DNA of 64,000 nucleotides, from assembly GCA_039545355.1 (NCBI GenBank), contig BCJJ01000023.1, positions 714,397 through 778,396 of the forward strand, given 5' to 3'. The notes under the pieces are model-generated. The model saw only the letters and a program-made list of their open reading frames with translations. It was not told the origin of the DNA and searched no databases. Origin of the DNA: Trichosporon coremiiforme. Taxonomy: Eukaryota; Basidiomycota; Tremellomycetes; Trichosporonales; Trichosporonaceae. Of this stretch, positions 1 to 9,824 are shown piece by piece. Made by a program: the position numbers and the translations under genes. Within the stretch, counting starts at the first letter, position 1, and each line of letters starts with the position of its first letter.

Positions 1-547
1 CAGGCGCTCTGTTAGCTCACATTCGGGAACGTCTCCTTGAACCACTCGTTCACGACTGAGTGATAGCACCCCGGCCCAGCGGGGTCGCCCTCAGGATGCT
101 CGGGGGTCGGGTGCACGCCACGGCATGCCGATACTGAGCGTCAGCTTTTCTCTTCTCATCTAGCTGTCCAAACATACCGCTTCCGCCAAGCACGCCAATG
201 GTCAGGTCAGTCCCCTGATTCAGCCTCGCGAGGAGGTTCCGCATCCTCGCCCCGCTCCCTTCAACGAGCTTCGACGCTCTCAACGCATGTTCGCCGTAGA
301 TATCGCATAGATGCCGCCCCCGCTCCGTGGTGCCGCAGATGCAATCTGGCAAGTATGCGGTCTCTGGCACCGGCTCCTTCGGGTTGATCTGTAGCTGCAC
401 CTTGGGCAGCGCGGGTAGGTCGGGCAGCGACTCGTAGTGCGGCGACAGGTGCGCGTAGAACACAAGCATTGAGGCAGGCACGAACAGGGCCAGGAGCCAG
501 ACGTACCGCCTCAGCCGCCTGGGATTGACCACCATGTCGGAGGTCAT
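1..547 (-). CDS. Cap64-like SGNH-type glycan-modification protein, 5' part
   Basis: Partial gene running off the left edge. Exon 1 (547-178) encodes a short cytosolic tail, a signal-anchor helix (YVWLLALFVPASMLVFYAHL) and a stem, ending at LTIGVLGGS. A 44-nt intron (177-134, GTATGT...CAG) joins exon 2 (133-21), restoring the frame as VSACRGVHPTPEHP and CYHSVVNEWF; a second donor (GTGAGC) begins at position 20. The GGSVS block followed by a conserved Cys and His region looks like block I of the SGNH/GDSL-like family that includes cryptococcal capsule-associated Cap64. Type II membrane topology would place it in the Golgi. An alternative ATG lies at 535. The family call rests on remembered motifs, not alignment; acetyltransferase or esterase activity is an inference from family, and the C-terminal catalytic part is outside the window. 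Confidence 0.5.
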
Positions 548-1173
548 CGTGAGGTGCGGCCGTGAGCGAGTGACCGGCGCAGGCGGCGTAAGGAGGACGA
601 AGCCGGGATCTGGGCGAGATGACTTGGCAAGTGGAGGTCGCTGATGGTACGTTCTCGGTCGGTTCCCTGTCGATATCCGCTGTTGTCGAGATGAGTGCGA
701 ACAGTCGAAAGGGGCGAAAGCAAGTGGTTCTGTAGTTCTTGCTGCGAGGTGAACGGGGAGGTTGGAGTTAGAGAGGTGGTGACTTTGCGGTCGACATTGA
801 AGATGCCGAATCACGAAATTAACTGAATCGGCTGATAACGCCCAGTCAGGGGCCCAACGTCTGCCGCCGGGCCAGGCCTTAAGCACTATGGGCACAAACG
901 TCGAGAAGAGCATCGACGCGCGATTCAGCTTCGCCGTGTACCATTCCGGCCGAACTGACTGCGATCTGTGATATATGTGCATGTACTGAGCTCTGAAGCA
1001 GTAGTGTGCACTCCAAAGGTGAATGTAGGCTTACTCGCGCCCGTATCAGTGACTGTCAGTCGCGACTCAGATCGCCGCCGGCATGCATGTTACACTTCAT
1101 TCATTCGGACAACTTATTATGCAATGGCTTCTGCGCACAGGTACACGCTATGGACACGGACACCACTCAGAGC
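548..1173. other. intergenic, upstream of Cap64-like gene
   Basis: About 630 bases between the start of the Cap64-like gene and the 3' end of the Asn-rich gene, both on the minus strand. It should hold the promoter of the former and the terminator of the latter. No additional gene, repeat or RNA was recognised. Confidence 0.5.
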
Positions 1174-2981
1174 TTAGATGTTGGGCTCATCGTCGTTGTT
1201 GTTCGACGTGAAGCCGAGGTTCTGTCCCCTGAACTGCGAGTTGACGTCCTGGCCGTCCTCTGCGCATAGTTAGCACCGACCGTTTACGAACCTAAAGCTA
1301 GCTGAGCCTCAGGAGCTACTCACCGCCGTCCTTGCGGTAACCGGGGGTGCTCGCGCCAGTCTTGATGCCGGAGTTGTCAAAGTCGTCCGAGCCGTCGCAG
1401 TTGGCCGAGTTGTCGGCCGCGCCCATCTGGTTCTGGTCTGTCAGTTTGCGTGAAAGAACACTTGAAGCTCCGAGCGGGAGGCAGCGATGAGGCTCAAGGG
1501 CTACGGCGGCCATGCTCCTATGACACCTGCAGCCGCCGCCACCACCGCCTCGATCCCTGTCGTCGTCGCCCTCGGCGGCCCAATCAACTCACAGCGCGCG
1601 AGTAGGCAGAGCCCTGGGCGTTACGTCCAAAGCCACCAGAGGCGGAGCCTGCTACGTCAGCGTGCCACTCATGCAAAGTGGAGAGGGAGTGGTTCAAGCG
1701 ATTTTTCTTCATTCGAGGAAGGTTCTGCGCATCATTGCGGCAGCGCGGGGCGTTGAGCTCCAAAAACCGTCGCATCTGGACGCCCTGCCCTGCCTGTTTC
1801 CCCTTCCTTCTGGTCAAAAATGCGCTTCTTGTGTGGTGCGATCTGTGTGTGCCCCGCGTTCCTCGCGGTCCTCCTTCCTCCGGCCCTCCGGCCCGATGCT
1901 CGGCGCCTCGCCTCATACTACTTTCAAGCTCGCTCAGACTGCATCAGATGATGAACGCCGCTGTGCAAACTCGTTGCCCCGGACAGAGATAGAAAGGAAG
2001 ATGAATGATACTACGGAAAGATGGTGAGCTTACGCACTGTCGTTGGCGCCGTAGCCAGAGTAGTTGGACTCCTTGTTCTCCTCCTGGGTCGAGTTCAGGG
2101 GGTTGCCCTGCGAGTCCTTGGCGAGGTTGCCGCCGAAGCCCTGGCCGGTGACGGCGCCGTACTGGCCCTGCTGGCCGAACTGGCCCTCAGAGACCTGGGG
2201 CTGCTGCGAGTTGTTGCCGGACATGTTGTCGTTGTTGTTGTTCTGGTTGTTGTTGTTCTGGTTGTCGTTGTTCTGGTTGTTGTTGTTGTTGTTGTTGTTG
2301 TTCTGGTTCTGGTTGTCGTTGTTGTACGACGACTGGTTGTTCTGCTGCTGCTGCTGCTGCTGCTGCTGGTTGTTCTGGTTGTTCTGCTGGTTCTGCTGGT
2401 TCTGAGCCTGGTTGGGGTTGATGCCAAGGAAGCCTTCGACGGTCTTGATGTCGACGCCGGTCTGTCTTGGTCAGTGGGTGGATGAGAGGATAAGTGGGTG
2501 TTGTGAGACGCACGTAGCTTTCTGTTATGTGTCAGCTGGCAGCTCGGCAATGCGGGGGAGGGGTTCGGTGAGGTCACAGGTCACGTTGTGTGTGGAGTCC
2601 GGGTCGGAGGAACGCGAGGAGCCGGCCGGTTGGCTGGTTTGACCGTCCGGCTAAAGTGGGGGACGTGGGACACTCACTGAACTGCTCGCCGTACTTGTTG
2701 GTGATCTCCTGGCCCTTCTCAGACGCAAGGAACTCCTGCGCCTTACCCGACTTGATGAAGTCCTGCGCCTGGTTGAGAAGCTGCAGGTTAGCTACCGCGC
2801 TGTCGTCCTGCTGTGCTGCCGTGCTCTCGTTGTTGGTTGCGTCATATCACCGCACAAACAAAGGCACACCGCAGAGGCACGCGAAGGTTAGGGTTCGCCG
2901 CCTTTCAGCTGTGTCTCTGCCTGTGCCCCGCAGCTCATACGTAATCCAGGATCCACGTCACAGAGTACTCACGTTGTCCAT
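1174..2981 (-). CDS. Asn/Gln-rich low-complexity protein, unknown function
   Basis: Not a recognised family. Proposed exons: 2981-2973 (MDN), about 2810-2678 (AVANLQLLNQAQDFIKSG... to YGEQF), about 2467-2038, 1437-1324 and 1259-1174. Exon 3 starts with GVDIKTVEGFLGINPNQ, runs into roughly 60 residues of almost pure Asn and Gln, then a Gln/Gly segment (SEGQFGQQGQYG). Exon 4 gives NQNQMGAADNSANC and exon 5 ends NSQFRGQNLGFTS...DEPNI. Donors GTGCGT (2037) and GTGAGT (1323) keep the frame. The junction between exons 2 and 3 is unresolved: the obvious GTGAGT (2677) with the CTGAC..CAG acceptor breaks the frame, whereas a GTGTCC donor with an AAG acceptor keeps it. The composition is prion-like and disordered. 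Long plus-strand ORFs here are shadows of the AAC repeats. Confidence 0.6.
2190..2405 (-). repeat. AAC/CAG trinucleotide-rich coding repeat (poly-Asn/poly-Gln)
   Basis: On the plus strand this reads as imperfect GTT/TTG and CTG triplets; on the coding minus strand it is runs of AAC with interspersed CAG inside the Asn/Gln-rich gene, including eight or nine consecutive CAG codons near 2343-2370. Such tracts are prone to length variation. Confidence 0.85.
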
Positions 2982-4220
2982 CGTGAAAGGTGTGCGTGTA
3001 CGTGGCGGTGGTGAGGAGAGTAGTTCAGATAGAGAGGAAGACGGGGACGCCTACGTGCATAAGTAGTACTGGCCCCTACTGGGCTGGCAAGCGGAAAGTG
3101 CAGCCTATGGGCTTAGAAAGAGTGCCGATCCTCTCGATCTTTCCGACGACAGTGCGCCAAAGTTGGCCTTGCTGGCCCTTGGGACGCTCGTCCAGAGCGC
3201 CTCACGAGCTACTGCGCACGTACACGCACCAATCGTCTTGTTCGATCGTGCTCCTAACTTCAAGCCAAATGCAGCCAGAGCGGTCCGTGAGTCAGGCAAC
3301 CTCAGGCATAGGCAGGCAGCATCAGGTGGATCGCCTGCGTCAGGGCTGAGCTCTGCCGGATGGCGGCCGCCTGATTGGACCACCCGTACTCTCAACATTC
3401 TCTGCACCCGCCAGTCCCATCACCAGAGGTTATTTGCGATACTGGCGTGCCCACTTGAGCATCCCTCGCGTGAGTCTGCAGATGCCTGGCAAGTCTGACG
3501 ATAGGTCACGTCTGCATGTTGTAATCCTGCAGAGAGGCACAGCGGCCGTACGACGGTGGGGGAAGATGTGTGCCGGTATCGCGAGAACACACTGTCGAAT
3601 TCTCCCGCCTCGTATATACCCCAGGGCAGAGACAGAGCACGGGCCGTCGATCAAGTGCTCAACCACCGCCCCCGCGCGCATGGGGCTTAGACGCGTCGAC
3701 CGTGTTCCCACTATCGTTCCAGTCAACCGAGCTAGCAAAGCGAACTGTAACGATGTCACCCTTGACTGAGTGAGCGGAACCAGGCCTGGCTCCCTGTGCT
3801 ATCGTCGGGTGCCTCGCATGCCTCGAACATTACATATTAACGGCTGCTCGAGTTCTCAGCTGCATCGGTCACGAGATTTGCCTCAGACGCCTCAAACATG
3901 ACTGGCCCACAATACAGCACACCACGCCGTCCGAGTCAATGCGTTCCGGAAACACGGCATGCCATCTCATTGGCGGAGATCTGCAGATCATCACTCAACG
4001 TCACCTCAGCACGGACAGAAGGCCAAACTCCGCGGCAAAGGTGGCAATACCCACGCGACTTCTGCGTGGCGGGATTATGATATTTCCGCCACGTGAGCGT
4101 CATGGCGAGCAGGCGCGCTGACGCATGATCTCAGCTAGACGTAGCGTTCATTGACGTCGATTCTACGAGCATCCAAGCCATCCCTCTCGTCCTTATAACC
4201 ACATAGACAACTGGGCAACG
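2982..4220. other. 1.2-kb divergent intergenic region
   Basis: Lies between the start of the Asn/Gln-rich gene (-) and RPN8 (+), so it should contain both promoters. ORFs of 60-120 codons occur on both strands but have no recognisable domains, no splice continuity and no codon pattern like the neighbours. No RNA gene or repeat was recognised. Confidence 0.5.
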
Positions 4221-5562
4221 ATGCCCGGCCTTACAACAGCTCAGGTACGTCCGACTTTAGCTAACTCTGTATCTCCGCAGCCTAGCTGACTTGCCGCAGG
4301 TTAACGAGCTCTCAGCAACGAATGTGTGAGTCATCAACAACGACCGCCGGTCTTCTGGCCACTCAACGAGGAAGACCAGCTTTCAGCTCGGATCCGGAGT
4401 GTTACTGACAGGAATTAGTGTCATTCATCCTCTAGTTCTGCTCAGCGTTGTCGACCACGCTGCGCGTGTTCCGTTGCCCAACAAGAAGCGAGTTCTCGGC
4501 GTCCTTCTCGGCCAAGATGATGGCAACACGATCAACGTCGCGAACTCGTTCGCCGTGCCGTTCGAGGAGGACGACAAGGACCCGAAGACGTTCTTCCTCG
4601 ATCTTGACTACGTGGAGGAGATGTGGCGAATGTTCAGGAAGGTCAACGGTGAGTGGGTCGAGCTGCGGGCGTCACGAGATGGCCGTGATGGAGGTGGCGA
4701 GCCGGTAGCAGCTGGCACCACCCCTTTGAACAAGCTGACAGAGCAGCGAAGGAGCGCCCGATAGGCTTCTACCACACGGGACCGCGCCTGCGTTCGTCCG
4801 ACCTCGAGATCACGGAGCTGTTCAAGCGCTTCTGCCCGCGGCCTGTGATGGTGATCGTCGACGTTCGTGCGCACGGAGGACGTGGAGACACCGGTATCCC
4901 GACCGACGCGTACTTTGCCGTCGAGGAGATCCGTGACGACGGAACGGCGACGCAGCGGACGTTCACGCACGTCCCGACGTCGATTGAGGCTGAGGAGGCT
5001 GAGGAGATCGGTGTCGAGCATCTGCTGCGCGACATCTCATCATCGTCTGCGGCCGCGAGCTCGTCGCTGCTCACGACGCAGAGCCTGTCGAATCGCGTTT
5101 CGGCGCAGCTTGACTCGCTGCGTGGTCTGCACGCCCGCCTGAAGGAGATCTCGGAGTACCTGAACGATGTGCGCAAGGGCAAGATGCCGGTCAACCACCA
5201 GATCATCTATCAGGTGCAGGAGATTGTCGGCCTGCTCCCCCAGCTCGGCGGCGACGTCGACCTCGGCAAGGCCTTCCGCGTGCAGGTCAACGACCAGAAC
5301 GTCATGGTGTACCTTGGCCTGCTGATCCGGACTGTCCAGGCGCTCCACGATCTGAGTAAGTCAACTGCAGCTGACCTAGTTCGGACCATTTAGCTAACTG
5401 GCAGTCGACAACCGCATCGCCAACGCGCAGCAGGAGATCGACGACTCCAAGTCTGCTGAGGAGAAGAAGACGGAGGCGGCCGCCGAGGCCGCGGGCGTCA
5501 AGGCCGAGGACGTGAAGCGCGCCAAGCAGGAGAACGCCGACGACAAGGACGCCAAGAAGTAG
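4221..5562 (+). CDS. RPN8: 26S proteasome regulatory subunit Rpn8 (PSMD7)
   Basis: Five exons (4221-4244, 4300-4325, 4419-4648, 4747-5355, 5405-5562) encode 348 residues. The protein is a lid subunit of the 19S particle that pairs with Rpn11 to position the deubiquitinase. The MPN domain spans about residues 18-150: [31 protein letters not shown] and GFYHTGPRL. The HTGP segment replaces the HxHP of an active JAMM centre, so it is a catalytically dead MPN, as expected for Rpn8. [15 protein letters not shown] and [16 protein letters not shown] are strongly conserved, and the C-terminus is a charged helix rich in Lys and Glu. Oddities are a Gly/Arg insertion ([10 protein letters not shown]) after VIVDV and a Ser/Ala-rich insert after the LLRDI block. 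The two first exons are only 24 and 26 nt. Confidence 0.97.
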
Positions 5563-6114
5563 TAGACCGGTAGAAGCTTGTACTTTATGCACATCATGGT
5601 TACACCAGGGCGAAACGGACCGAAGCTCCAGCCATGCGTTGGTCAAGGTCTCTGTGCATAGTCAGTCTTGCGCCTGTGTGTGGACGTGTGAGAGGCACGT
5701 GACTGAGCACCGGGATTGTGGTAATGCTAGGAGCTTGCTCGATCAGAGAGCAATCGGAGCAACAAACCCGTGGAATAACGCGCAGTCCGTGGTGCATACG
5801 GTGAAAGGCGAAAGCGTCGGGAGATTGACGACACGCGCGTGGAGTGGAGTGGAGAGGTCACGAGATCAAGAACAGGAGAGGTCGGGCTGAGTTCAACAGA
5901 CGGAGATGAGCGATGACTGCAGTGAGGGGTGTGGAGTCAGCAGCCGAGATCGGTGGCCCCGGTGGCGCGCCACCCTCAGCGCGTGCTGCCTCGTGATCGT
6001 TCTAGCAGCACTGTAAGGATTGGTCTTTCGACACATTGTCCCTTAGGAGGATTTGGGTCAAGATCCGGTCTCTGGACTTAATTGAGGGCGTGCTAGGCAT
6101 GGCGCATGGGAGAA

Positions 6115-6145
<31 letters not shown>

Positions 6146-7641
6146 CGGGGGTTGGCGCTCTTTATTTGAGTAATCTGGGGCGAGTGCGCCTCGCGGTAAG
6201 TTTGGGTGTAGCTGCTGTACTGCTGAACATGCAGCGCCCTCGTCTTGACGAAGTACGCCAGCGCCATCAAGCTTAGAGCAGGATGTACGCTGAGCTGGCC
6301 AGGAAGTATGCTGAAGGCGCAGTCAGTAGCCAAATAACAGGCAGAACACTGGCTCGGTACACGGCAACGGCAACCCCTTAACCTTGCTAAGCAGACATCA
6401 CGGTGTGACTGCGCATCGCCGCGTTGTCTAGACATAGCTTGTCATCGAGATCCAGCTTGCCCTGCAATATCACGCTCCTCTTGACGTCCCGCCCCCGCCT
6501 CGCAGCGATCACTAAGCATCAGCCGTCGTTCAATCACATCTCAAATGTCATCGCCTATCGTCGCTGGAGCGTGGATGCGTTGATCACGAGCCATGGCAGG
6601 ATGGAAGATGAGTGGTCGGCAGCGGTCGGTGTCATCGACGACGTCATATCACACTCCGAGACGGGCGACTGGAGGCACGGAGTGGGGGACAAGGCTGAGC
6701 GACTCCGGATCGGCGTGTCTCAACCTCTTTACTGCTCTGTGGTTCAGGTGCTGAGACGATGCAGACGAGCGTGCCCAGGCAAGGCACGAAAGGTACAAGC
6801 GGGGGAGGGGGAAGGGGAACGCGGGGGGGGGGTGCAGAACGAGGCACAGCACTCGCAGAGTCAGCGAGTCGAGAGCTTTTGAGCGCCCGCAGCAAGGTGG
6901 GTGGGGCCTCATTTTCCTTTGGGAGAAATCCTTATCTAAACGCGGGGCAGATATTCCCAGGCGGTCTACCACTCTTATCAGGCCAATCACATCCGCCCCT
7001 GCGGCCCGACGCAGGTCATGTGCTCATCGGCGTGCCCCTCAGACGCACACTAGCCGCACCTCGCACCTCGACAGCCAGTGACCAGTGGAATGTCCAAGGC
7101 GGTCTTTTGCCAACGCCCGCGTGCCCCGCCTTGCGTGCGACCCCTCGGCTCCCTCGTCTAAGACTATGTTCTGCGGATCGAGGTGCAGACATATCTCGAC
7201 ATTTTCGAATATCCCCTCGCCATCAAGGTTTGCTGGATGCTGCATCACAGCAGAGGGGTAGAGGGCAAGCCGCTAAATGCAACTACCGGAGGAGACCGGT
7301 GCCGGTGCTCGCCCTGCGACCTGCGCGACCTGCATGGCACGGGGCCTCGATCGCATGACGACAGACTGCGAGACGTAAGACGTTCTAATCTCTGCCGCCG
7401 GTGGCTTTGTCATGGTCATCGTCGTCAGACCTTGTCGCCTGTGACCCGGCCGGCACTTGGATCTGGCTATAAACTGGGGGAATGCTCGATGCCGCTCCCC
7501 AACTATCTCAGCACCACCCCACACCGCACACCGCACATCGCACACTGCACACCTCGACAACGAGCACTTCAACCAACGTTCTCACGACCAGCCCACACGC
7601 ACTTCAAGCACTTCAAGCACCTCTCAACTCCACAAACAACC
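5563..7641. other. 2.1-kb intergenic region with homopolymer
   Basis: Between RPN8 and the small mitochondrial-type gene. It contains the long G homopolymer listed separately and several short ORFs on both strands without domains or splice continuity. A minus-strand stretch near 6150-6275 reads ALAYFVKTRALHVQQYSS without a supported start or partner exons. No gene is called. Confidence 0.5.
6115..6151. repeat. 31-nt G homopolymer followed by CGGGGG
   Basis: An uninterrupted run of 31 G on the plus strand (6115-6145), one C, then five more G. It lies in intergenic DNA. Such a tract can fold as a G-quadruplex and is also a common place for assembly length error, so the exact length should not be trusted. 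Confidence 0.9.
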
Positions 7642-8006
7642 ATGCTGTCCCTCCGCACCGCTGTCCGTGTCCCCCGCGCTGTCGCCTCGCTGCACACGAC
7701 CGCGCTCGCCGCTCGCCCGCAGGCCCGTCCCCCTTCTGACGGCTCTGGACCTCTCTTCACGACCCCCTTCGAGATCCAGATGGGTTACCGTGACGCCGAG
7801 AAGGAGGCGAAGGACGCCAAGAAGCAGAAGAAGCAGACCGGCACCGACAAGATGAACAAGATGAAGGGAGGCAAGAGCTTCAAGGAGCTCAGGAAGCAGC
7901 ACGACGTGAGTATCTCAGCTGAAGGCGCATGCGCCAACAGCGAGCTGAAGCTTGGGGTCGCCGCTCAAGGATCTGAGAGCTAACCAGACAGGAGGGCCGC
8001 GACTAA
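7642..8006 (+). CDS. small mitochondrial-type basic protein, unknown
   Basis: Predicted 92-residue protein. Exon 1 (7642-7905) begins MLSLRTAVRVPRAVASLHTT, an Arg/Ser/Thr-rich amphipathic start typical of a mitochondrial presequence, then FTTPFEIQMGYRDAEKEAKD and a Lys-rich helix ending KSFKELRKQHD. An 86-nt intron (7906-7991, GTGAGT...CTAACCAGACAG) joins a 15-nt last exon encoding EGRD and the stop. The 5' leader is rich in CACCA and ACACC repeats, as seen before several highly expressed genes here. No family was recognised. The presequence and matrix localisation are inferences. The reading is supported by a clean in-phase intron and a good ATG context (ACAACCATG). Confidence 0.65.
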
Positions 8007-8545
8007 GCTACTCGCTGTCGACACCGCCGCTCGAGCATACTCGCATACTCGTACCTTACCGTCCTCGTTCCGCACCTCGCGGACTCAGCCCTGCCCGTCC
8101 ATGATGGCCGGTCGCTGACGCCCGCCCACACAAAATAACCTTCATCAAGGCGCGCACCTCGCACGCCGCCACGCATCATCCGTGCACTCCGCACGCCCAA
8201 TCATTCACATTCAACACGCATACGCACATCTGTAGCCAAAACCTGGCCGCTCAACGCGCCCACGCCCGCCTCTAGGCACACGTCCGGTTAACGAGGTCGA
8301 AGGATATGTTCAGAAGATCAATCGAAGTAAATGAAGAAAAGGAAAGAAGGAAGAAAGGGATGGTTGTAAAACGTAAAATGCAATGCAGTTATGTATCTAT
8401 GCCTTGTGATCCTGCTGCGTCTTCTCTATTGCGCGAGCTCACGACTAACCCATCGGCTGTGTGCCATCAACAGTCAGCGACGAGCCGCTGTTTGCCCAGT
8501 CTTGCAGCTCAAGGCTTGCTGTCGCTCGCCATGGCCGCTCGCCGT
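8007..8545. other. intergenic, convergent 3' ends
   Basis: Tail-to-tail spacer between the small mitochondrial-type gene (+) and the TMEM242-like gene (-). An A-rich stretch (AAGAAAAGGAAAGAAGGAAG, about 8330-8355) may belong to 3' processing signals. A plus-strand ORF running from 8306 into 9112 is only the antisense of the minus-strand gene. Confidence 0.5.
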
Positions 8546-9561
8546 CTAGACCTTCTTCTTGTCGCCCTCAACCCACTCGATCCACTGCTTCAGCTTGGAG
8601 TCATCGACGTCCCCATTCCGTCCAAGGACGTTCGGTCCAGCGTCGCTCGGTCCCTCGTCCTTGCGCACATTCTCGATGAGTTCCGGCAACCCCTCCTCGA
8701 GCTTGCCCTTCATCGCATCCGCAAACTCCTGCACGCTCCCGACACCGAGGTACTTGGCGGCTCCCCATACCCCGAGCGCCGTGCACGCGCCAACGAGCGC
8801 GGTCGCGATGCCCAGGGCCTGGAAACCGAGCCACGGGCTGACGGGCTCGAGCGGAGCGCCTTCCTCGTCCACGGCTGCGGGGCCGTAAAGGTGGTCTTCC
8901 TCCGCGTTGTTGAACTCGCGCCATCGGATCAGGTCAGAGTTCTCGAGCGGGACCGTCGAAGAGGCGTGCGCGAGGTCGTCGGCGCGGTCCTGAGCCTCGA
9001 GCTCTGCGAGAATCTCCGAGGAAGGGGCAGCGGCAGTAGCGGAGGAAGACGCCGGGGCCGAGGTCGAGACCGAAGCAGCGGTGGCAGGCTCCGGTCTAAA
9101 CGCCTCAGATGAGCGTACCGGACGCGCAGACATCGCCGGTCGCGAAGGAAGACCACGAAGGCCCTGGTTCAAGAACTGCGTCGTCTGCTGCATCGTAGCC
9201 GCCTGCTTCACGTACGGCAGGATCAGGAGCGTCAAGCCTGTCGTGACCGCGAGCTGGGGTCAGCTCTGCATCCCGGTCGTTGTAGCTCTTAAAGCTCATC
9301 TGCACAACGCTGCAAGCGAAGCTGGCGAATAGGGACACTCACAGCGGCTCCGGCCACAGCAACAGCGACCTTGGGGTTCGGCTTGTGGTCGTCGATGTGC
9401 GGCTCTGCTGGCTCGGCCGCAGCAGAAGCGCTCTGATGATCGACGGGGACGGCGGCAGCCTGTGCCGGTGCGCCAGACGGCTGGAACTTGGCTTCGACGC
9501 CACCTGCCGCTTCCGTAGTCGCTGGCTCCTTCTTGCTCTTGAGCTGGTCGAGGAAGCGCAT
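8546..9561 (-). CDS. two-TM protein resembling TMEM242 (DUF1358)
   Basis: Two exons (9561-9343 and 9253-8546) encode 308 residues starting MRFLDQLKSKKE. After an Ala/Pro-rich leader, the first membrane helix (VAVAVAGAALAVTTGLTLLI) crosses the splice junction, followed by a long Ala/Ser-rich loop. The second helix, about residues 210-235, reads GFQALGIATALVGACTALGV and leads directly into KYLGVGSVQEFADAMKGKL. This order (Gly/Ala helix, loop, helix, then ALGV-S-x-x-F and a short helix) resembles TMEM242, a small mitochondrial inner-membrane protein linked to assembly of respiratory complexes. The fungal protein is much longer than the human one because of its linkers. Homology is from motif memory and is uncertain. 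It shares a 263-bp divergent promoter with UTP22. Confidence 0.5.
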
Positions 9562-9824
9562 CTTTTCTGTATGTCGTAGAGTACGAATGCAACGAAAACG
9601 GACCCGTTCGCGATCGGACACAGGAAACGACGGACAAGCTCGCGGACTCTTACCAGCTGGCAGGTGAAATTTCAGGGACGAGCCATGCAACCCAGCCAGA
9701 TTTTTGCGGGGCCACTCACTGAAATTTCCGCGCCTGCCTGCCTACGATAGCTTCGGCCAGTTCACAACAATTGCATCTGTGGGCTGACGTCTTGCCTTCC
9801 TCGCTCATTACATACTACGCAACC
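9562..9824. promoter_or_regulatory. bidirectional promoter region
   Basis: The 263 bases between the oppositely oriented starts of the TMEM242-like gene and UTP22 are short enough that both must be driven from here. No specific factor site was identified. Confidence 0.6.

Noticed and set aside
1..20. A 12-nt intron (GTGAGCTAACAG) at the left edge
   Set aside because: Too short for a spliceosome; the donor more likely belongs to an intron that continues beyond the window.
2021..2485. Plus-strand Val/Leu-rich ORF resembling a membrane protein
   Set aside because: It is the complement of AAC/CAG repeats coding Asn/Gln on the minus strand; apparent hydrophobicity is a repeat artefact.
8306..9112. 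268-codon plus-strand ORF
   Set aside because: Overlaps the spliced two-TM gene on the minus strand and shows no domain.
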